A stretch of DNA of 14,951 nt from JADJLQ01 sp034439915 (GCA_034439915.1 JAWXBI010000194.1:1-14951); one strand, 5' to 3'; numbered from the stretch's first letter, positions 1-7,896 are shown. The notes: generated by a model not told the origin, from the sequence alone. Translations and numbers: made by a program.

Positions 1-1
1 A

Positions 2-418
2 TTTAGTGTTGCCTTGTTGATGTCCTGTAGTAAGGATGAAAAAACAACCATAGAAATTCTAAATGCCCATCCCTGGAAAATATCCTCGGCTGTCATTTCT
101 CCCGGAATCACTAATCCGGCGAATGGTTCTGTGACTACAGATTTGTTGGCCCTGGCCGGTTCCTGTCTGGCGGACAACGTGTATAGTTTTACCATCGACA
201 GCAAATATATTGCAGATGAAGGGCCAACCAAATGCAACCCTTCTGACCCTCAACAGACCAGCGGCACCTTGTCCCTGAGCACGGATAACAAGTCCTTCAC
301 CGCGAATGGAACGGTATACACTTTTCAGACGGTATCAGAAAACAAACTCGTATATAGTTTTTCCGCTTCGGTCAATGGAATTTCTCAAACGGTAACGTTT
401 ACCATGGTTCCTAAATAA
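2..418 (+). CDS. Surface-exposed lipoprotein, lipocalin-like, 5' truncated
   Basis: The gene runs in from the left edge; the frame is open from base 2, so the true start lies outside the window. The visible residues begin FSVALLMSC, the end of a lipoprotein signal peptide with a lipobox (L-M-S-C). The mature N-terminus reads C-S-K-D-E-K, which fits the lipoprotein export signal (Cys-X-Lys followed by two acidic residues) known from Bacteroidota to send lipoproteins to the outer face of the outer membrane. The rest is about 125 residues of short beta-strand-like segments with two cysteines (SCLADN and KCNPSD), a pattern usual in Bacteroidota lipocalin-like lipoproteins: an early W, a C-x-x-D-N segment and a late TVTFTMV strand. 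Lipoprotein status and probable surface location are well supported; the lipocalin fold is inferred, and ligand and function are unknown. The stop is TAA at 416-418. Confidence 0.8.
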   Translation, partial: FSVALLMSCSKDEKTTIEILNAHPWKISSAVISPGITNPANGSVTTDLLALAGSCLADNVYSFTIDSKYIADEGPTKCNPSDPQQTSGTLSLSTDNKSFTANGTVYTFQTVSENKLVYSFSASVNGISQTVTFTMVPK

Positions 419-632
419 ACGATTTTTTATACTACTATTTATCAGAGCATCGATAAAGCGGGTAATTCGATTTTTTTTTACAAATACCCATTTATTAAAC
501 TGTTACGGGTTAATGGCTATCGATTTCTATCCCATTTTCTGGTTAGGGCAAAGCAAGAAATGTGTTGCCTTAAATAAGCATAAATACTTGCATCGATAGA
601 TCTATATTTGCACTCCATTTTCGACACATTGA
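419..632. other. Intergenic region upstream of metF
   Basis: These 214 bases separate the lipoprotein from metF on the same strand. They are AT-rich, with T runs near 424-429 and 471-479 that could help end the upstream transcript, although no strong hairpin precedes them. I looked for a SAM-type riboswitch, which would be plausible in front of a methionine-pathway gene, and found no convincing structure. The only regulatory signal I can support is the TATATTTG octamer at 603-610. Confidence 0.4.
603..610 (+). promoter_or_regulatory. Putative Bacteroidota -7 element for metF
   Basis: TATATTTG fits the Bacteroidota -7 consensus TAnnTTTG and ends 22 bases before the metF ATG. A TTG lies 12 bases upstream of it, which is closer than the usual -33 spacing, so the -33 half is not convincing. 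If used, the 5' leader would be only about 15 bases. Confidence 0.4.
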
Positions 633-1589
633 ATGAAAGTCACCGACTACTTTGCTAAAGCCAATGGCAATACCCTGATTTCTTTTGAGATTTTACCCCC
701 ATTAAAAGGAGGCAGCATTGATTCCATTTTTAATATTTTAGATCCCCTCATGGAATTCAGACCTCCATTTGTAGATGTTACCTATCACCGGGAAGATTTT
801 GTATACCGGAAAAATGAAGATGGTGTCAATGAAAAAATTGCGATTCGCAAACGGCCCGGTACGGTCGTTATTGCCCAGGCTATTCAGAATCGCTATGGCG
901 TAGATGCTATACCCCACCTGATCTGCGGGGGCTTTACCCGTCAGGAGACCGAAGACGCCCTCATCGATATGGCTTATGCCAAAATCAACAATGTCCTGGC
1001 TTTACGAGGCGATGCCCGCAAATTTGAAGGGACTTTTATTCCCGAACCAGAAGGCCATCATTATGCTATTGAATTGATCCGGCAGATCAATGATATGAAC
1101 CATGGTAAATATATCGATTCGGATATCGTGGATGGGGCACATTGTAATTTTTGCATTGGTATAGCAGGATATCCTGAAAAACATTTTGAAGCCACGGATA
1201 TGGCATCCGATATTCATTTTATTAAAGAGAAAATAAAAGCGGGAGGGGAATACATCGTAACCCAAATGTTTTTTGACAATAAAAAATATTTTGAGTTTGT
1301 AGATCTCTGTCGGAAAAACGATATCACCGTCCCCATAGTTCCCGGCCTTAAACCACTCACCCGAAAAAGCCAGCTTAAAAGCCTTCCCGAAACATTTTTT
1401 ATCAAACTCCCGGAAGAACTTGAAAAGGCAGCAACTGCCGCTAAAACCACCGAGGAAATAAAACAAGTTGGTATCGAATGGGGCATTGCTCAATGTAAAG
1501 AACTTAAAGCAGCAAATGTCCCATCCCTTCACTTTTATACCATGGGAGATAGTGAGACGACCCGGAAAATAGCTGAAAAAGTATTTTAA
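633..1589 (+). CDS. metF: 5,10-methylenetetrahydrofolate reductase
   Basis: Cytosolic flavoprotein that reduces 5,10-methylene-THF to 5-methyl-THF, the methyl donor for methionine synthesis. The 318-residue protein is a single catalytic TIM barrel of bacterial MetF length, without the C-terminal regulatory domain of eukaryotic enzymes. Visible family motifs are ISFEILPP near the N-terminus (Glu19 matches the catalytic Glu28 of E. coli MetF), VDVTYH (about 47-52), PHLICGG (94-100), LALRGD (Asp127 matches E. coli Asp120, at the FAD), CIGIAGYPEKH, VTQMFFDN, IVPGLKPL and the C-terminal LHFYTMG. The ATG follows a TAnnTTTG box and has no clear Shine-Dalgarno. It stands alone on its strand and converges with the subtilase gene; no other methionine gene is adjacent. 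The reading frame is intact and the family call is firm. Confidence 0.96.
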   Translation: MKVTDYFAKANGNTLISFEILPPLKGGSIDSIFNILDPLMEFRPPFVDVTYHREDFVYRKNEDGVNEKIAIRKRPGTVVIAQAIQNRYGVDAIPHLICGGFTRQETEDALIDMAYAKINNVLALRGDARKFEGTFIPEPEGHHYAIELIRQINDMNHGKYIDSDIVDGAHCNFCIGIAGYPEKHFEATDMASDIHFIKEKIKAGGEYIVTQMFFDNKKYFEFVDLCRKNDITVPIVPGLKPLTRKSQLKSLPETFFIKLPEELEKAATAAKTTEEIKQVGIEWGIAQCKELKAANVPSLHFYTMGDSETTRKIAEKVF

Positions 1590-1602
1590 CTCAGCAGGTA
1601 TT

Positions 1603-1636
1603 GCGGGTTATGCATTATTGGGAATGCATTCAGCCC
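1603..1636 (+). terminator. Hairpin downstream of metF
   Basis: A perfect 7-bp inverted repeat (ATGCATT at 1610-1616, AATGCAT at 1623-1629, six-base loop) lies about 20 bases after the metF stop, with GGG and GCCC flanks that could extend the stem. No T-run follows, so it is at best a weak or factor-assisted terminator. Confidence 0.35.
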
Positions 1637-1764
1637 TGGTTTGAGATTTATTCACGGTATTCTCCAAAACATTCGACAAGTCTTTATTTTGAAATCGGTC
1701 TTTTCCATTAAATAATCTTGATCGCCTTGATCGCAATAATAAATATAGTATCTAAAAATTGCCC

Positions 1765-1865
1765 CGGCGGTCAAAACACGCCACTACGATTTTCGGCCAC
1801 GGCGGTTAAAACACACCGCTACGACTTTCGGCCACGGCGGTTAAAACACGCCGCTACGATTTTCG
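1765..1865. repeat. Three tandem copies of a 35-bp hairpin repeat
   Basis: Copies begin at 1765, 1800 and 1835 with an exact 35-base period; the last ends after 31 bases. Each starts CGGCGGT(T/C)AAAACAC and ends with TACGA(T/C)TTTCG; the first two are followed by GCCA. Each copy can fold: in copy 3, CGGCG pairs with CGCCG across a nine-base loop. Copies 1 and 2 carry substitutions in the right arm but keep four-base stems (GGCG/CGCC and GCGG/CCGC). The array starts about 28 bases beyond the subtilase stop, so it could serve as its transcript end or be a REP-like intergenic element. Confidence 0.9.
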
Positions 1866-1892
1866 TTAGATGGAATTTGAATTATTCGCGGC

Positions 1893-3659
1893 TTAATCAT
1901 TCCGTAGGATCATTTTTCCCTGCCTAAGCCCATCCTCTGTCTGCACCTGGTAAAAATAAAAACCCTGAGTCCAACCTGTAGTTACCAATTCGAGGGCCGT
2001 ACTCACCGATCCGGATTGACTATAAACCACACGACCATGTACATCATAAATCACCAACCTTTTCACTACCACTTTCCGGCCAAATTCAAAAATCACCCTT
2101 TGGTTAAATGGATTCGGAAATATCTTCAGAGCAATTTTACCCCTTGCCGGTATTGCAGTCGTCAGCAATTGTTTGGTATAGAGATATGCTTTATAGACAT
2201 TGAGCCGCCCATAGCCGTATACAATATTGGGTACCGTAAAGGCACTGTCTTTCCCACATCCAAAACGTATGGTTTTAGGATCAGCGCTTTTCTCCAGAAT
2301 ATCTTCGAGCAATTCGACCTTGCCGCTCAGAGTGGGAAAAGCGGAAATCAATAATGCTACTGCTCCACTTACATGGGGTGATGCCATACTCGTTCCATTC
2401 CAGGTTACAAAACCACCGTTGCGGATAGTAGAACGAATCGCTACACCTGGCGCACTGATATTGGGTTTTACCCTGCCGCTCAAATCGATAGTCACCGGGC
2501 CTCTGCTGCTGAAAGACGCTATAGTATCATTGATCGCCGTTGCACCCACACTGAAAGCGGGTTCCAAAATTGCAGGCGGGTCATTGATACTTCCACAACC
2601 TTGCGAACCATCGTTGCCGGCCGATACCGTGATAAAGATGCCAGCCGCTTTAAGGTTTTTTACCACTTGTTCCATGGTACCAAAATTGGAGGAATTGCAA
2701 CCTTCTTCCTGAATGCATCCCCAACTGTTGTTGATGACATGAGGAGCTTTAGCGGGATCGGGATTATCATTGTTCAGATCCGTTGGAGCTAGAAACCATT
2801 GAAAACATTCCAGGTATGTTGCAAGGCTGCCCCAGCCCCTCTCCATGCACCGGCAACCAATCCATTTGGCTTCCGGTGCCACCCCAGTCTGAAAATCTGT
2901 TGCAGCCATGGTACCGACGGTATGGGTTCCGTGGTTATGGTCATCACAAGGAGCGCCCACATCCAGTCCACAGGGGTTGACATTGGGCATAGAGATGCTG
3001 TCTTTATTGAGCGGGCTGATGGAATGGATGGCGTCATGCCAGTTGTAATTGTGGTTCAAGTTTTGATTTGAAAGGGTGCCCCGGTAGTTGTTTTTGATCG
3101 CCGGGTGAAGCTCTACTCCGGTATCGCTACTACCCAACACCACGCCTTGACCTTTTATTCCAAGTTGCCACAAGGTGTCCGCCCGTATGCGGCCAATTCC
3201 CCATTCAATGGCATGGGGTCCCCTGGTCTCCAGAAAATTAAGATCTAAAGTCGTGGCTTCGGGTCTCATCAGGGCATAGGGTTGGTTGTATTCCAACCTT
3301 GCTATTTCAGGTCGGGTACTTAAATATTGAATAAGTTTAGCATCTGCTTTAGGGACCTGGATCGCATTGATAATAAAAAAGGAATAATAATCAATATGAT
3401 TATGCTCCAGATAACGAATCAATAAAGCCTGTTTAATTTTAGCTTCTGCCCGCAGGTGCTTAAAAACATAATTACCCTTTTGGGCTTTAAATTCAAATGG
3501 CCTGGTAATGGCTCCCAGCTCAGTGAGCTCGGAACGGAATACACAGAGTACATCCACGGTCTGATGTTTTTGCAATTCTATTTCAATCCTGGGATCCACA
3601 GCGGCAGGATTAATGGGGAAAAGAAAAACAAATAAAAGATTGAGGACAGGAAAAACCAT
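1893..3659 (-). CDS. Secreted S8 serine peptidase (bacillopeptidase F-like) with T9SS sorting domain
   Basis: Extracellular subtilisin-family endopeptidase of 588 residues. A short hydrophobic signal peptide (about 1-20) is followed by a propeptide-like region (about 25-130). The catalytic domain (about 160-495) has the triad Asp179 (GSSDTGV), His243 (HNHGTHTVG) and Ser424 (NGTSMASPHVSG), with the oxyanion Asn349 in SAGNDGS. The sequence around CRCMERGWGSLATYLECFQWFLAP and VINNSWGC resembles the bacillopeptidase F branch. The final 80 residues (about 509-588) are a type A sorting domain: KIFPNPFNQ at the start, a DVHGRVV strand and the terminal GKMILRND, so export through the type IX system to the surface or medium is expected. 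All catalytic residues are present. It is transcribed divergently from the peptide ligase and converges with metF. Start ATG at 3659-3657. Confidence 0.94.
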   Translation of the reverse strand: MVFPVLNLLFVFLFPINPAAVDPRIEIELQKHQTVDVLCVFRSELTELGAITRPFEFKAQKGNYVFKHLRAEAKIKQALLIRYLEHNHIDYYSFFIINAIQVPKADAKLIQYLSTRPEIARLEYNQPYALMRPEATTLDLNFLETRGPHAIEWGIGRIRADTLWQLGIKGQGVVLGSSDTGVELHPAIKNNYRGTLSNQNLNHNYNWHDAIHSISPLNKDSISMPNVNPCGLDVGAPCDDHNHGTHTVGTMAATDFQTGVAPEAKWIGCRCMERGWGSLATYLECFQWFLAPTDLNNDNPDPAKAPHVINNSWGCIQEEGCNSSNFGTMEQVVKNLKAAGIFITVSAGNDGSQGCGSINDPPAILEPAFSVGATAINDTIASFSSRGPVTIDLSGRVKPNISAPGVAIRSTIRNGGFVTWNGTSMASPHVSGAVALLISAFPTLSGKVELLEDILEKSADPKTIRFGCGKDSAFTVPNIVYGYGRLNVYKAYLYTKQLLTTAIPARGKIALKIFPNPFNQRVIFEFGRKVVVKRLVIYDVHGRVVYSQSGSVSTALELVTTGWTQGFYFYQVQTEDGLRQGKMILRND

Positions 3660-3851
3660 GGGCTGGGATTAGTGGATAAAGATATGGGGATCGCAGTCAA
3701 AGCTTAGTTAAGGCCTGGTGAAGGAGTCAAGATCTAATAACCAGTTTGTCCCCCGTGGCCGGAGGAAACCGAGTGGATTTTTTCAAATCCAACCAGTCAA
3801 ATTTTATTTAACTTGCCCAGGTCCCCGAGCCATCAAATAAAGGACAAGTCA
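3660..3851. promoter_or_regulatory. Divergent promoter region, subtilase / peptide ligase
   Basis: These 192 bases lie between divergent starts and must hold both promoters. No exact TAnnTTTG octamer occurs on either strand; the nearest on the minus strand is TAAGCTTTG around 3700, with one extra spacer base. A perfect 7-bp inverted repeat, TGGATTTTTTCAAATCCA, occupies 3774-3791, about 60 bases before the ligase ATG, and could be an operator or leader hairpin. Confidence 0.4.
3839..3844 (+). promoter_or_regulatory. Ribosome binding site that sets the ligase start
   Basis: AAAGGA sits seven bases before the ATG at 3852. It is the clearest Shine-Dalgarno in the window and favours that ATG over an in-frame TTG at 3813. 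Confidence 0.6.
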
Positions 3852-5369
3852 ATGAAATTCAATTCTACGTATTTATCGGAGGAAGATCTGAACCGGTTTA
3901 ATGCTTTACAGGAAGAGTTGGTGCCCCAGTTCCAATCCCAGTTTCCCAATCCTATGGCACCCAAAACCGTCATCATCGTGCCCAGTCTTACTCTGGATTC
4001 GGATATACTCGCTAAAATTTCCGGCCATATTCATTATGAAGAGCGGATGCTTTGTTTGTTGCTCCTGCTGAGAATGCCCAGGACCCAGGTCATTTATTTG
4101 AGTAGTATGCCTATCGATGAGGTCATAGTGGATTATTATTTACACCTGATCCCCGGGATTACGCACCGGCATGCGAGGAATCGACTAACTATATTGAGCT
4201 GTTTTGATGCCTCCCCAATACCCCTGACAGACAAAATATTAAAACGGCCCCGGTTGATTGCCCAAATCAAACAACTCATCCCGCCCCATCATGTTGCCCA
4301 TATTTCTGCTTTCAACGTCACTCCGGCCGAAGAAGAGTTGGCCCTGGCGCTGGGCTATCCCTTGTATGGTTGCCCTTCCAATTTATCGCATTGGGGCTCT
4401 AAAAGTGGAAGTCGGGAACTGTTTAAACAAGCGGGTATTCCTATTCCTCCTGGCTATGAAAACCTCAAATCCATCGAAGATATCCTGGAAGCGCTCATGG
4501 CTTTAAAAACTGAAAATCCCGATTTGAGAAAAGCAGTTTTGAAACTCAATGAAGGGTTTTCCGGTGATGGCAACGCGATCTATACCTACGGCAAGTTACC
4601 TAAGATCACCGGAGACCTGCTCAGGACCAATTTAAAAATTGTAGCCGGCGATATGAACTATGAAGAGTTCATTCAGAAGTTCCAGCAAATGGGGGGCATT
4701 GCTGAAGCTTATATAGACGGGGAAATAAAAACTTCTCCCTCCGTGCAATGCCTGATCAACCCTTTACAGGAAATCGATGTGGTATCGACTCATGACCAGA
4801 TCCTGGGCGGTGAATCCGGTCAGGTTTATTTAGGGGCCAAATTTCCTGCTGATGCAGCCTACCGCAAAGATATCGGAGAACTCGGCTATAAAGTAGCAGA
4901 ACACATGTCCAGGTTAGGCGTACTGGGTCGGTTTGGGGTCGATTTTATATCAGTCAAAGAAGGTGAACACTGGAAACATTATGCCATTGAAATCAATCTC
5001 CGCAAAGGTGGCACGTCGCACCCCTACCTCATGCTGCAACTGCTTACCGGAGGCAAATATGATTATCAATCAGGCATATATCTCATGCCCAATGGCCAAA
5101 CCCGTTGTTATATTGCAACGGATGCCCTGGTATACGAAAACTTTAAAAAACTGACCCCCCCTGACCTCATTGACATAGCCATTTGCAATGGCCTCCACTT
5201 TGACGGATCTACGCAGGAAGGGGTAATGTTTCATCTTATTGGTGCTTTATCCCAACACGGCAAATTAGGGGTCCTCTCCATTGGTAATACCCATGAACGG
5301 GCGGAGGAGGTATACAACAAGACTATATCGGTTTTATTAAACGAAACTCAATCCGGTGATGCCAAATGA
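3852..5369 (+). CDS. PGM1-like ATP-grasp peptide ligase
   Basis: A 505-residue cytosolic ATP-grasp protein of the family named after PGM1, the ligase of pheganomycin biosynthesis that joins a peptide to a nonproteinogenic amino-acid derivative. The N-terminal pre-ATP-grasp part (about 1-175) includes KTVIIVPSLTLD and YLSSMPID. The ATP-grasp core follows: GCPSNLSHWGSKSGSRELFKQAGIPIPPG, AVLKLNEGFSGDGNA (nucleotide-binding lysine and glycine loop), AYIDG, GRFGVDFI and YAIEINLRKGGTSHPY, where Glu380, Asn382 and Arg384 occupy the usual metal and phosphate positions. A C-terminal domain (about 400-490) matches the extra module of this family. The ATG at 3852 is chosen for its AAAGGA site; no signal peptide is seen. 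The S9 peptidase gene starts 22 bases downstream, suggesting co-transcription. Family placement is good; the substrates are unknown, and I see no precursor peptide gene nearby. Confidence 0.85.
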   Translation: MKFNSTYLSEEDLNRFNALQEELVPQFQSQFPNPMAPKTVIIVPSLTLDSDILAKISGHIHYEERMLCLLLLLRMPRTQVIYLSSMPIDEVIVDYYLHLIPGITHRHARNRLTILSCFDASPIPLTDKILKRPRLIAQIKQLIPPHHVAHISAFNVTPAEEELALALGYPLYGCPSNLSHWGSKSGSRELFKQAGIPIPPGYENLKSIEDILEALMALKTENPDLRKAVLKLNEGFSGDGNAIYTYGKLPKITGDLLRTNLKIVAGDMNYEEFIQKFQQMGGIAEAYIDGEIKTSPSVQCLINPLQEIDVVSTHDQILGGESGQVYLGAKFPADAAYRKDIGELGYKVAEHMSRLGVLGRFGVDFISVKEGEHWKHYAIEINLRKGGTSHPYLMLQLLTGGKYDYQSGIYLMPNGQTRCYIATDALVYENFKKLTPPDLIDIAICNGLHFDGSTQEGVMFHLIGALSQHGKLGVLSIGNTHERAEEVYNKTISVLLNETQSGDAK

Positions 5370-5391
5370 AAACGGATAATTTTATCACGAT

Positions 5392-7518
5392 ATGATTAAC
5401 CAACAACAAATGCTTAAATTTTTTACATTCTGCTTTCTCCTGGGCACTTGTATACTTAAAGCTCAAAATAAATTACCGGTTATCCCCAAATGGCTGGACG
5501 ATTCATTTTATCTCGAAACCAGAATGGAAAATCTGGTTAATAAATCCTACAAAGTCAATGCACTCACCGGCAAAGCTACCCCCTATACCAATCTCTCCAA
5601 ACCAATGCTGGAGTTACCGGATAGTCTGCGGACTTTTTCCTGGGGTCAATCCATTGAAGGAAAATTCCTGATCAAAAAAAATAATGATCTTTTGATTTTT
5701 GACGGCAACCTGCAACCATTGACTGCCGATGCTACAGAAGAAAAGGTGCCACAATTTTCTCCGGATGGAAAAACTCTTGCGTATGTAAAGGCAGGCAACC
5801 TCTGGATTGCCGATTTCAATACCAACCTGCACCGGCAATTGACTACCAATGGTAGTGAGGAGGTTTATAATGGATTTGCTTCCTGGGTCTATTTTGAAGA
5901 AATTTTAGGCAGGTCTTCGAGGTATCGGGCTTTTTGGTGGAGCCCTGATTCCAGACGTATAGCCTACCTGCATACCGATGATAAACCAGTGCCCAAATTT
6001 CCAGTCTATCGATCAGAAGGAAATCGGGGTAATCTGGAAATGGAACATTATCCAAAATCAGGAGATCCCAACCCACTGGTCCATATGGAAGTTGTCGACC
6101 TGAGCACCGGCTTAATCTCCCGGATTGAGGAAGATACCCTGGCAGATCAATATACCGCCTGGCCATTCTGGACGCCGGACAGCAAACAATTAATTTTTCA
6201 AGAACTCAACCGGGACCAGACTCACCTGAGTTTTTACACCTTCGATATCGAACAGAAATCCAAAAAATTATTGTTTGAAGAAAAATACCCCACCTGGGTA
6301 GAATTTCATGAACAACTTTGGTTTTTAAAAGACAATAGTTTTTTACTTATTCATCCCCTCGATGGTTGGTGGAACATTTATAAGTTTGATCAATCTTCCA
6401 AATCATTGACTCAAGTGACAAAATTTAATTGGAGGGTCAATGACATCCTCCGGATGGATGAAGGAAAAAACCGGATTTTATTTACAGGTACCGGTGAAAA
6501 CAAACTGGATAGTTATTTATACATTATGCGTCTGGATGGGTCAGAACTTAAAAATTTAACGAAAGAGGAAGGGACTCACCGGACGGACCTTTCGCCGGGT
6601 GGAAGTTTTTTCATCGATACCTGGAGCAACCTTCAAACACCCCGTACCATGCATATTTCATCGATAGATGGGAAAAAAATCAGGGATCTGGGTGCTCTGC
6701 CGGATGCCAATAAAATAGCCGGTATCCGGACCGAATACTTTACGATTCCATCCGGTGATGGTTTTGACCTGCCTGTGGTATGGAACCTTCCTGCTGATTT
6801 TGAGGTCGGAAAAGCAGCAGGCAAACTATATCCTGTGATTTTCAGTATATACGGTGGGCCTGATGCAGGTACCCTGCGCAACGCGTACCGTGAACTTAGC
6901 AACGATAAACTCTTAAACCAGGGGGTGATCTTATTGTCTACCGATCATCGGGCTTCTGGTAAATTTGGAAAAAAAGGTCTTGATTTTATGCACCGCAACC
7001 TCGGTAAATGGGAAATTCACGATTATACTGCAATTGCGGAATGGCTAAAAAAACAATCATTTATAGATTCAGCTCACATCGCGATTGAAGGGGGCAGTTA
7101 TGGAGGATATATCACCGCCCTTGCCCTGACCAAATCTCCCAATTCTTTTACGCATGGGATTTCATTTGCGCCGGTAATCGACTGGACTTTGTACGATAAT
7201 GTGTATACCGAACGGTATATGGATACCCCAAAGGATAATCCGGAAGGGTACAAACAAGGCTCCGTATTGAATTATACCGATCAATTAAAAGGCAAATTGT
7301 ACATCGTACATGGCAGTGCGGATGATAATGTGCATATGCAAAATACGTTTCAGCTCATCGAAAAATTGCAACTCACCGGCAAACAATTTGAAATGATGAT
7401 CTATCCCAATGTACGACATGGATGGGGAGGAGCCCGGGCTAATCATTTAAACAATCTGGAACTGGATTGGTGGAATAAACAGGGTTTTATTGCCAAAAAG
7501 CCGGCACCGAAGAGTTGA
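5392..7518 (+). CDS. S9 family peptidase, dipeptidyl peptidase IV type
   Basis: Exported 708-residue serine exopeptidase expected to remove N-terminal dipeptides, typically X-Pro or X-Ala. Residues 1-25 form a signal peptide (FFTFCFLLGTCILKAQ); its LGTC is not a good lipobox, so a periplasmic or secreted form is likelier than a lipoprotein. The DPP IV beta-propeller (about 60-440) contains SWVYFEE, whose Glu169-Glu170 match the glutamate pair that anchors the substrate amino terminus. The alpha/beta hydrolase domain (about 450-700) has Tyr487 in YGGPDAG (oxyanion), nucleophile Ser569 in GGSYGG, the acid in HGSADDNVH (Asp644 or Asp645) and His676 in NVRHGWGG. The ATG at 5392 lacks a clear Shine-Dalgarno; a second ATG six codons later (5410) is an alternative. 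It lies 22 bases after the ligase gene. The stop codon falls inside a short tandem repeat. Confidence 0.93.
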   Translation: MINQQQMLKFFTFCFLLGTCILKAQNKLPVIPKWLDDSFYLETRMENLVNKSYKVNALTGKATPYTNLSKPMLELPDSLRTFSWGQSIEGKFLIKKNNDLLIFDGNLQPLTADATEEKVPQFSPDGKTLAYVKAGNLWIADFNTNLHRQLTTNGSEEVYNGFASWVYFEEILGRSSRYRAFWWSPDSRRIAYLHTDDKPVPKFPVYRSEGNRGNLEMEHYPKSGDPNPLVHMEVVDLSTGLISRIEEDTLADQYTAWPFWTPDSKQLIFQELNRDQTHLSFYTFDIEQKSKKLLFEEKYPTWVEFHEQLWFLKDNSFLLIHPLDGWWNIYKFDQSSKSLTQVTKFNWRVNDILRMDEGKNRILFTGTGENKLDSYLYIMRLDGSELKNLTKEEGTHRTDLSPGGSFFIDTWSNLQTPRTMHISSIDGKKIRDLGALPDANKIAGIRTEYFTIPSGDGFDLPVVWNLPADFEVGKAAGKLYPVIFSIYGGPDAGTLRNAYRELSNDKLLNQGVILLSTDHRASGKFGKKGLDFMHRNLGKWEIHDYTAIAEWLKKQSFIDSAHIAIEGGSYGGYITALALTKSPNSFTHGISFAPVIDWTLYDNVYTERYMDTPKDNPEGYKQGSVLNYTDQLKGKLYIVHGSADDNVHMQNTFQLIEKLQLTGKQFEMMIYPNVRHGWGGARANHLNNLELDWWNKQGFIAKKPAPKS

Positions 7519-7537
7519 ATTGTTGAATTGTTGAATT
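7514..7537. repeat. Three tandem GTTGAATT units across a stop codon
   Basis: Three perfect, adjacent 8-base units run 7514-7521, 7522-7529 and 7530-7537. The first unit contains the TGA stop (7516-7518) of the S9 peptidase. An 8-base unit number change would shift only sequence after the stop, so the protein end is unaffected. Confidence 0.85.
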
Positions 7538-7546
7538 GTATAGACT

Positions 7547-7591
7547 GGTTCTTTCTGGCGAGGGGCGAAACATCGGCCGCCTGAAAGAACC
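7547..7591. repeat. Palindromic hairpin repeat, copy 1 (possible terminator)
   Basis: The arms 7547-7560 and 7578-7591 pair at 13 of 14 positions (one T-T mismatch), 28 bases after the S9 peptidase stop. The core CTTTC(T/A)GGCGAGGG recurs in the same orientation in copy 2 at 7907-7941. No T-run follows on either strand. The position suits the end of the peptidase transcript, but it may equally be a mobile palindromic element. Confidence 0.7.
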
Positions 7592-7600
7592 TATAACTAT

Positions 7601-7711
7601 CCCTCGCTTTCAATTTTATAGATGTGAGAGATTTTTCGCACAGAAAAGCCCGAAGGGTTTTTGCGAACCAATATTTTTGTCTCAGTCTGTGTCTCTGTGG
7701 CAATCCTAAAG
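7601..7711. repeat. 111-bp diverged direct repeat, copy A
   Basis: It aligns without gaps to 7786-7896. By eye roughly 80 per cent of bases agree; the best conserved part is TCTGTGTCTCTGTGGCAATCC, identical in both, and a CCCGAAGGG core. The first 17 bases (7601-7617) also match codons inside the 3' end of the lipoprotein gene exactly. Confidence 0.85.
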
Positions 7712-7785
7712 TGGCATTGAATAATCACTACATAACATATTTGTTTTTAATCCTCCTTTATTTTTCGAAATTGATCCTGTCTATA

Positions 7786-7896
7786 CCCTTGCTTTCAGTC
7801 TTATAAGTGTGGGATGTTTTTCTCACGGAAAAACCCGAAGGGTATTTACGAAGCAATAATTTTGTGTCATTCTGTGTCTCTGTGGCAATCCCAAAG
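7786..7896. repeat. 111-bp diverged direct repeat, copy B
   Basis: This is the partner of copy A (7601-7711), with the same length and no gaps. Its left end is embedded in a longer segment (7759-7802) that matches 7967-8010, inside the adjacent lipoprotein gene, at 36 of 44 bases. Confidence 0.85.

Larger units (their letters stand above)
1590..1892. other. Convergent junction metF / subtilase
   Basis: This 303-base stretch lies between two converging genes. It holds the metF 3' hairpin (1603-1636), unstructured AT-rich sequence to about 1760, and the three-copy 35-bp repeat at 1765-1865. A reading frame crosses it, but its codons are mostly the repeat translated in tandem (an RYDFRPRRLKHAATIF-like string), so I do not call it a gene. 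Confidence 0.6.

Noticed and set aside
419..632. SAM or other riboswitch before metF
   Set aside because: No conserved core or multi-stem structure could be recognised, and the likely -7 box leaves a leader of only about 15 bases.
1765..1865. CRISPR array
   Set aside because: The copies are directly adjacent with no spacers of independent sequence, there are only three, and no cas gene is present.
1718..1927. Open frame of 69 codons across the metF/subtilase junction
   Set aside because: Most of it is the 35-bp repeat translated in tandem, and it overlaps the end of the subtilase gene; there is no family similarity or ribosome binding site.
2016..3071. Several plus-strand frames opposite the subtilase gene
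   Set aside because: The minus-strand protein has all S8 motifs through this interval; the opposite frames show no protein family pattern.
3813..3851. TTG start adding 13 residues to the peptide ligase
   Set aside because: The ATG at 3852 has AAAGGA at seven bases; the extension MPRSPSHQIKDKS looks like translated leader.
7624..7806. 60-codon frame in the repeat-rich junction
   Set aside because: It merely crosses repeat copy A; codons around CTCTGTGTCTCTGTGGC yield low-complexity Leu/Cys/Ser and it has no recognisable start signal.
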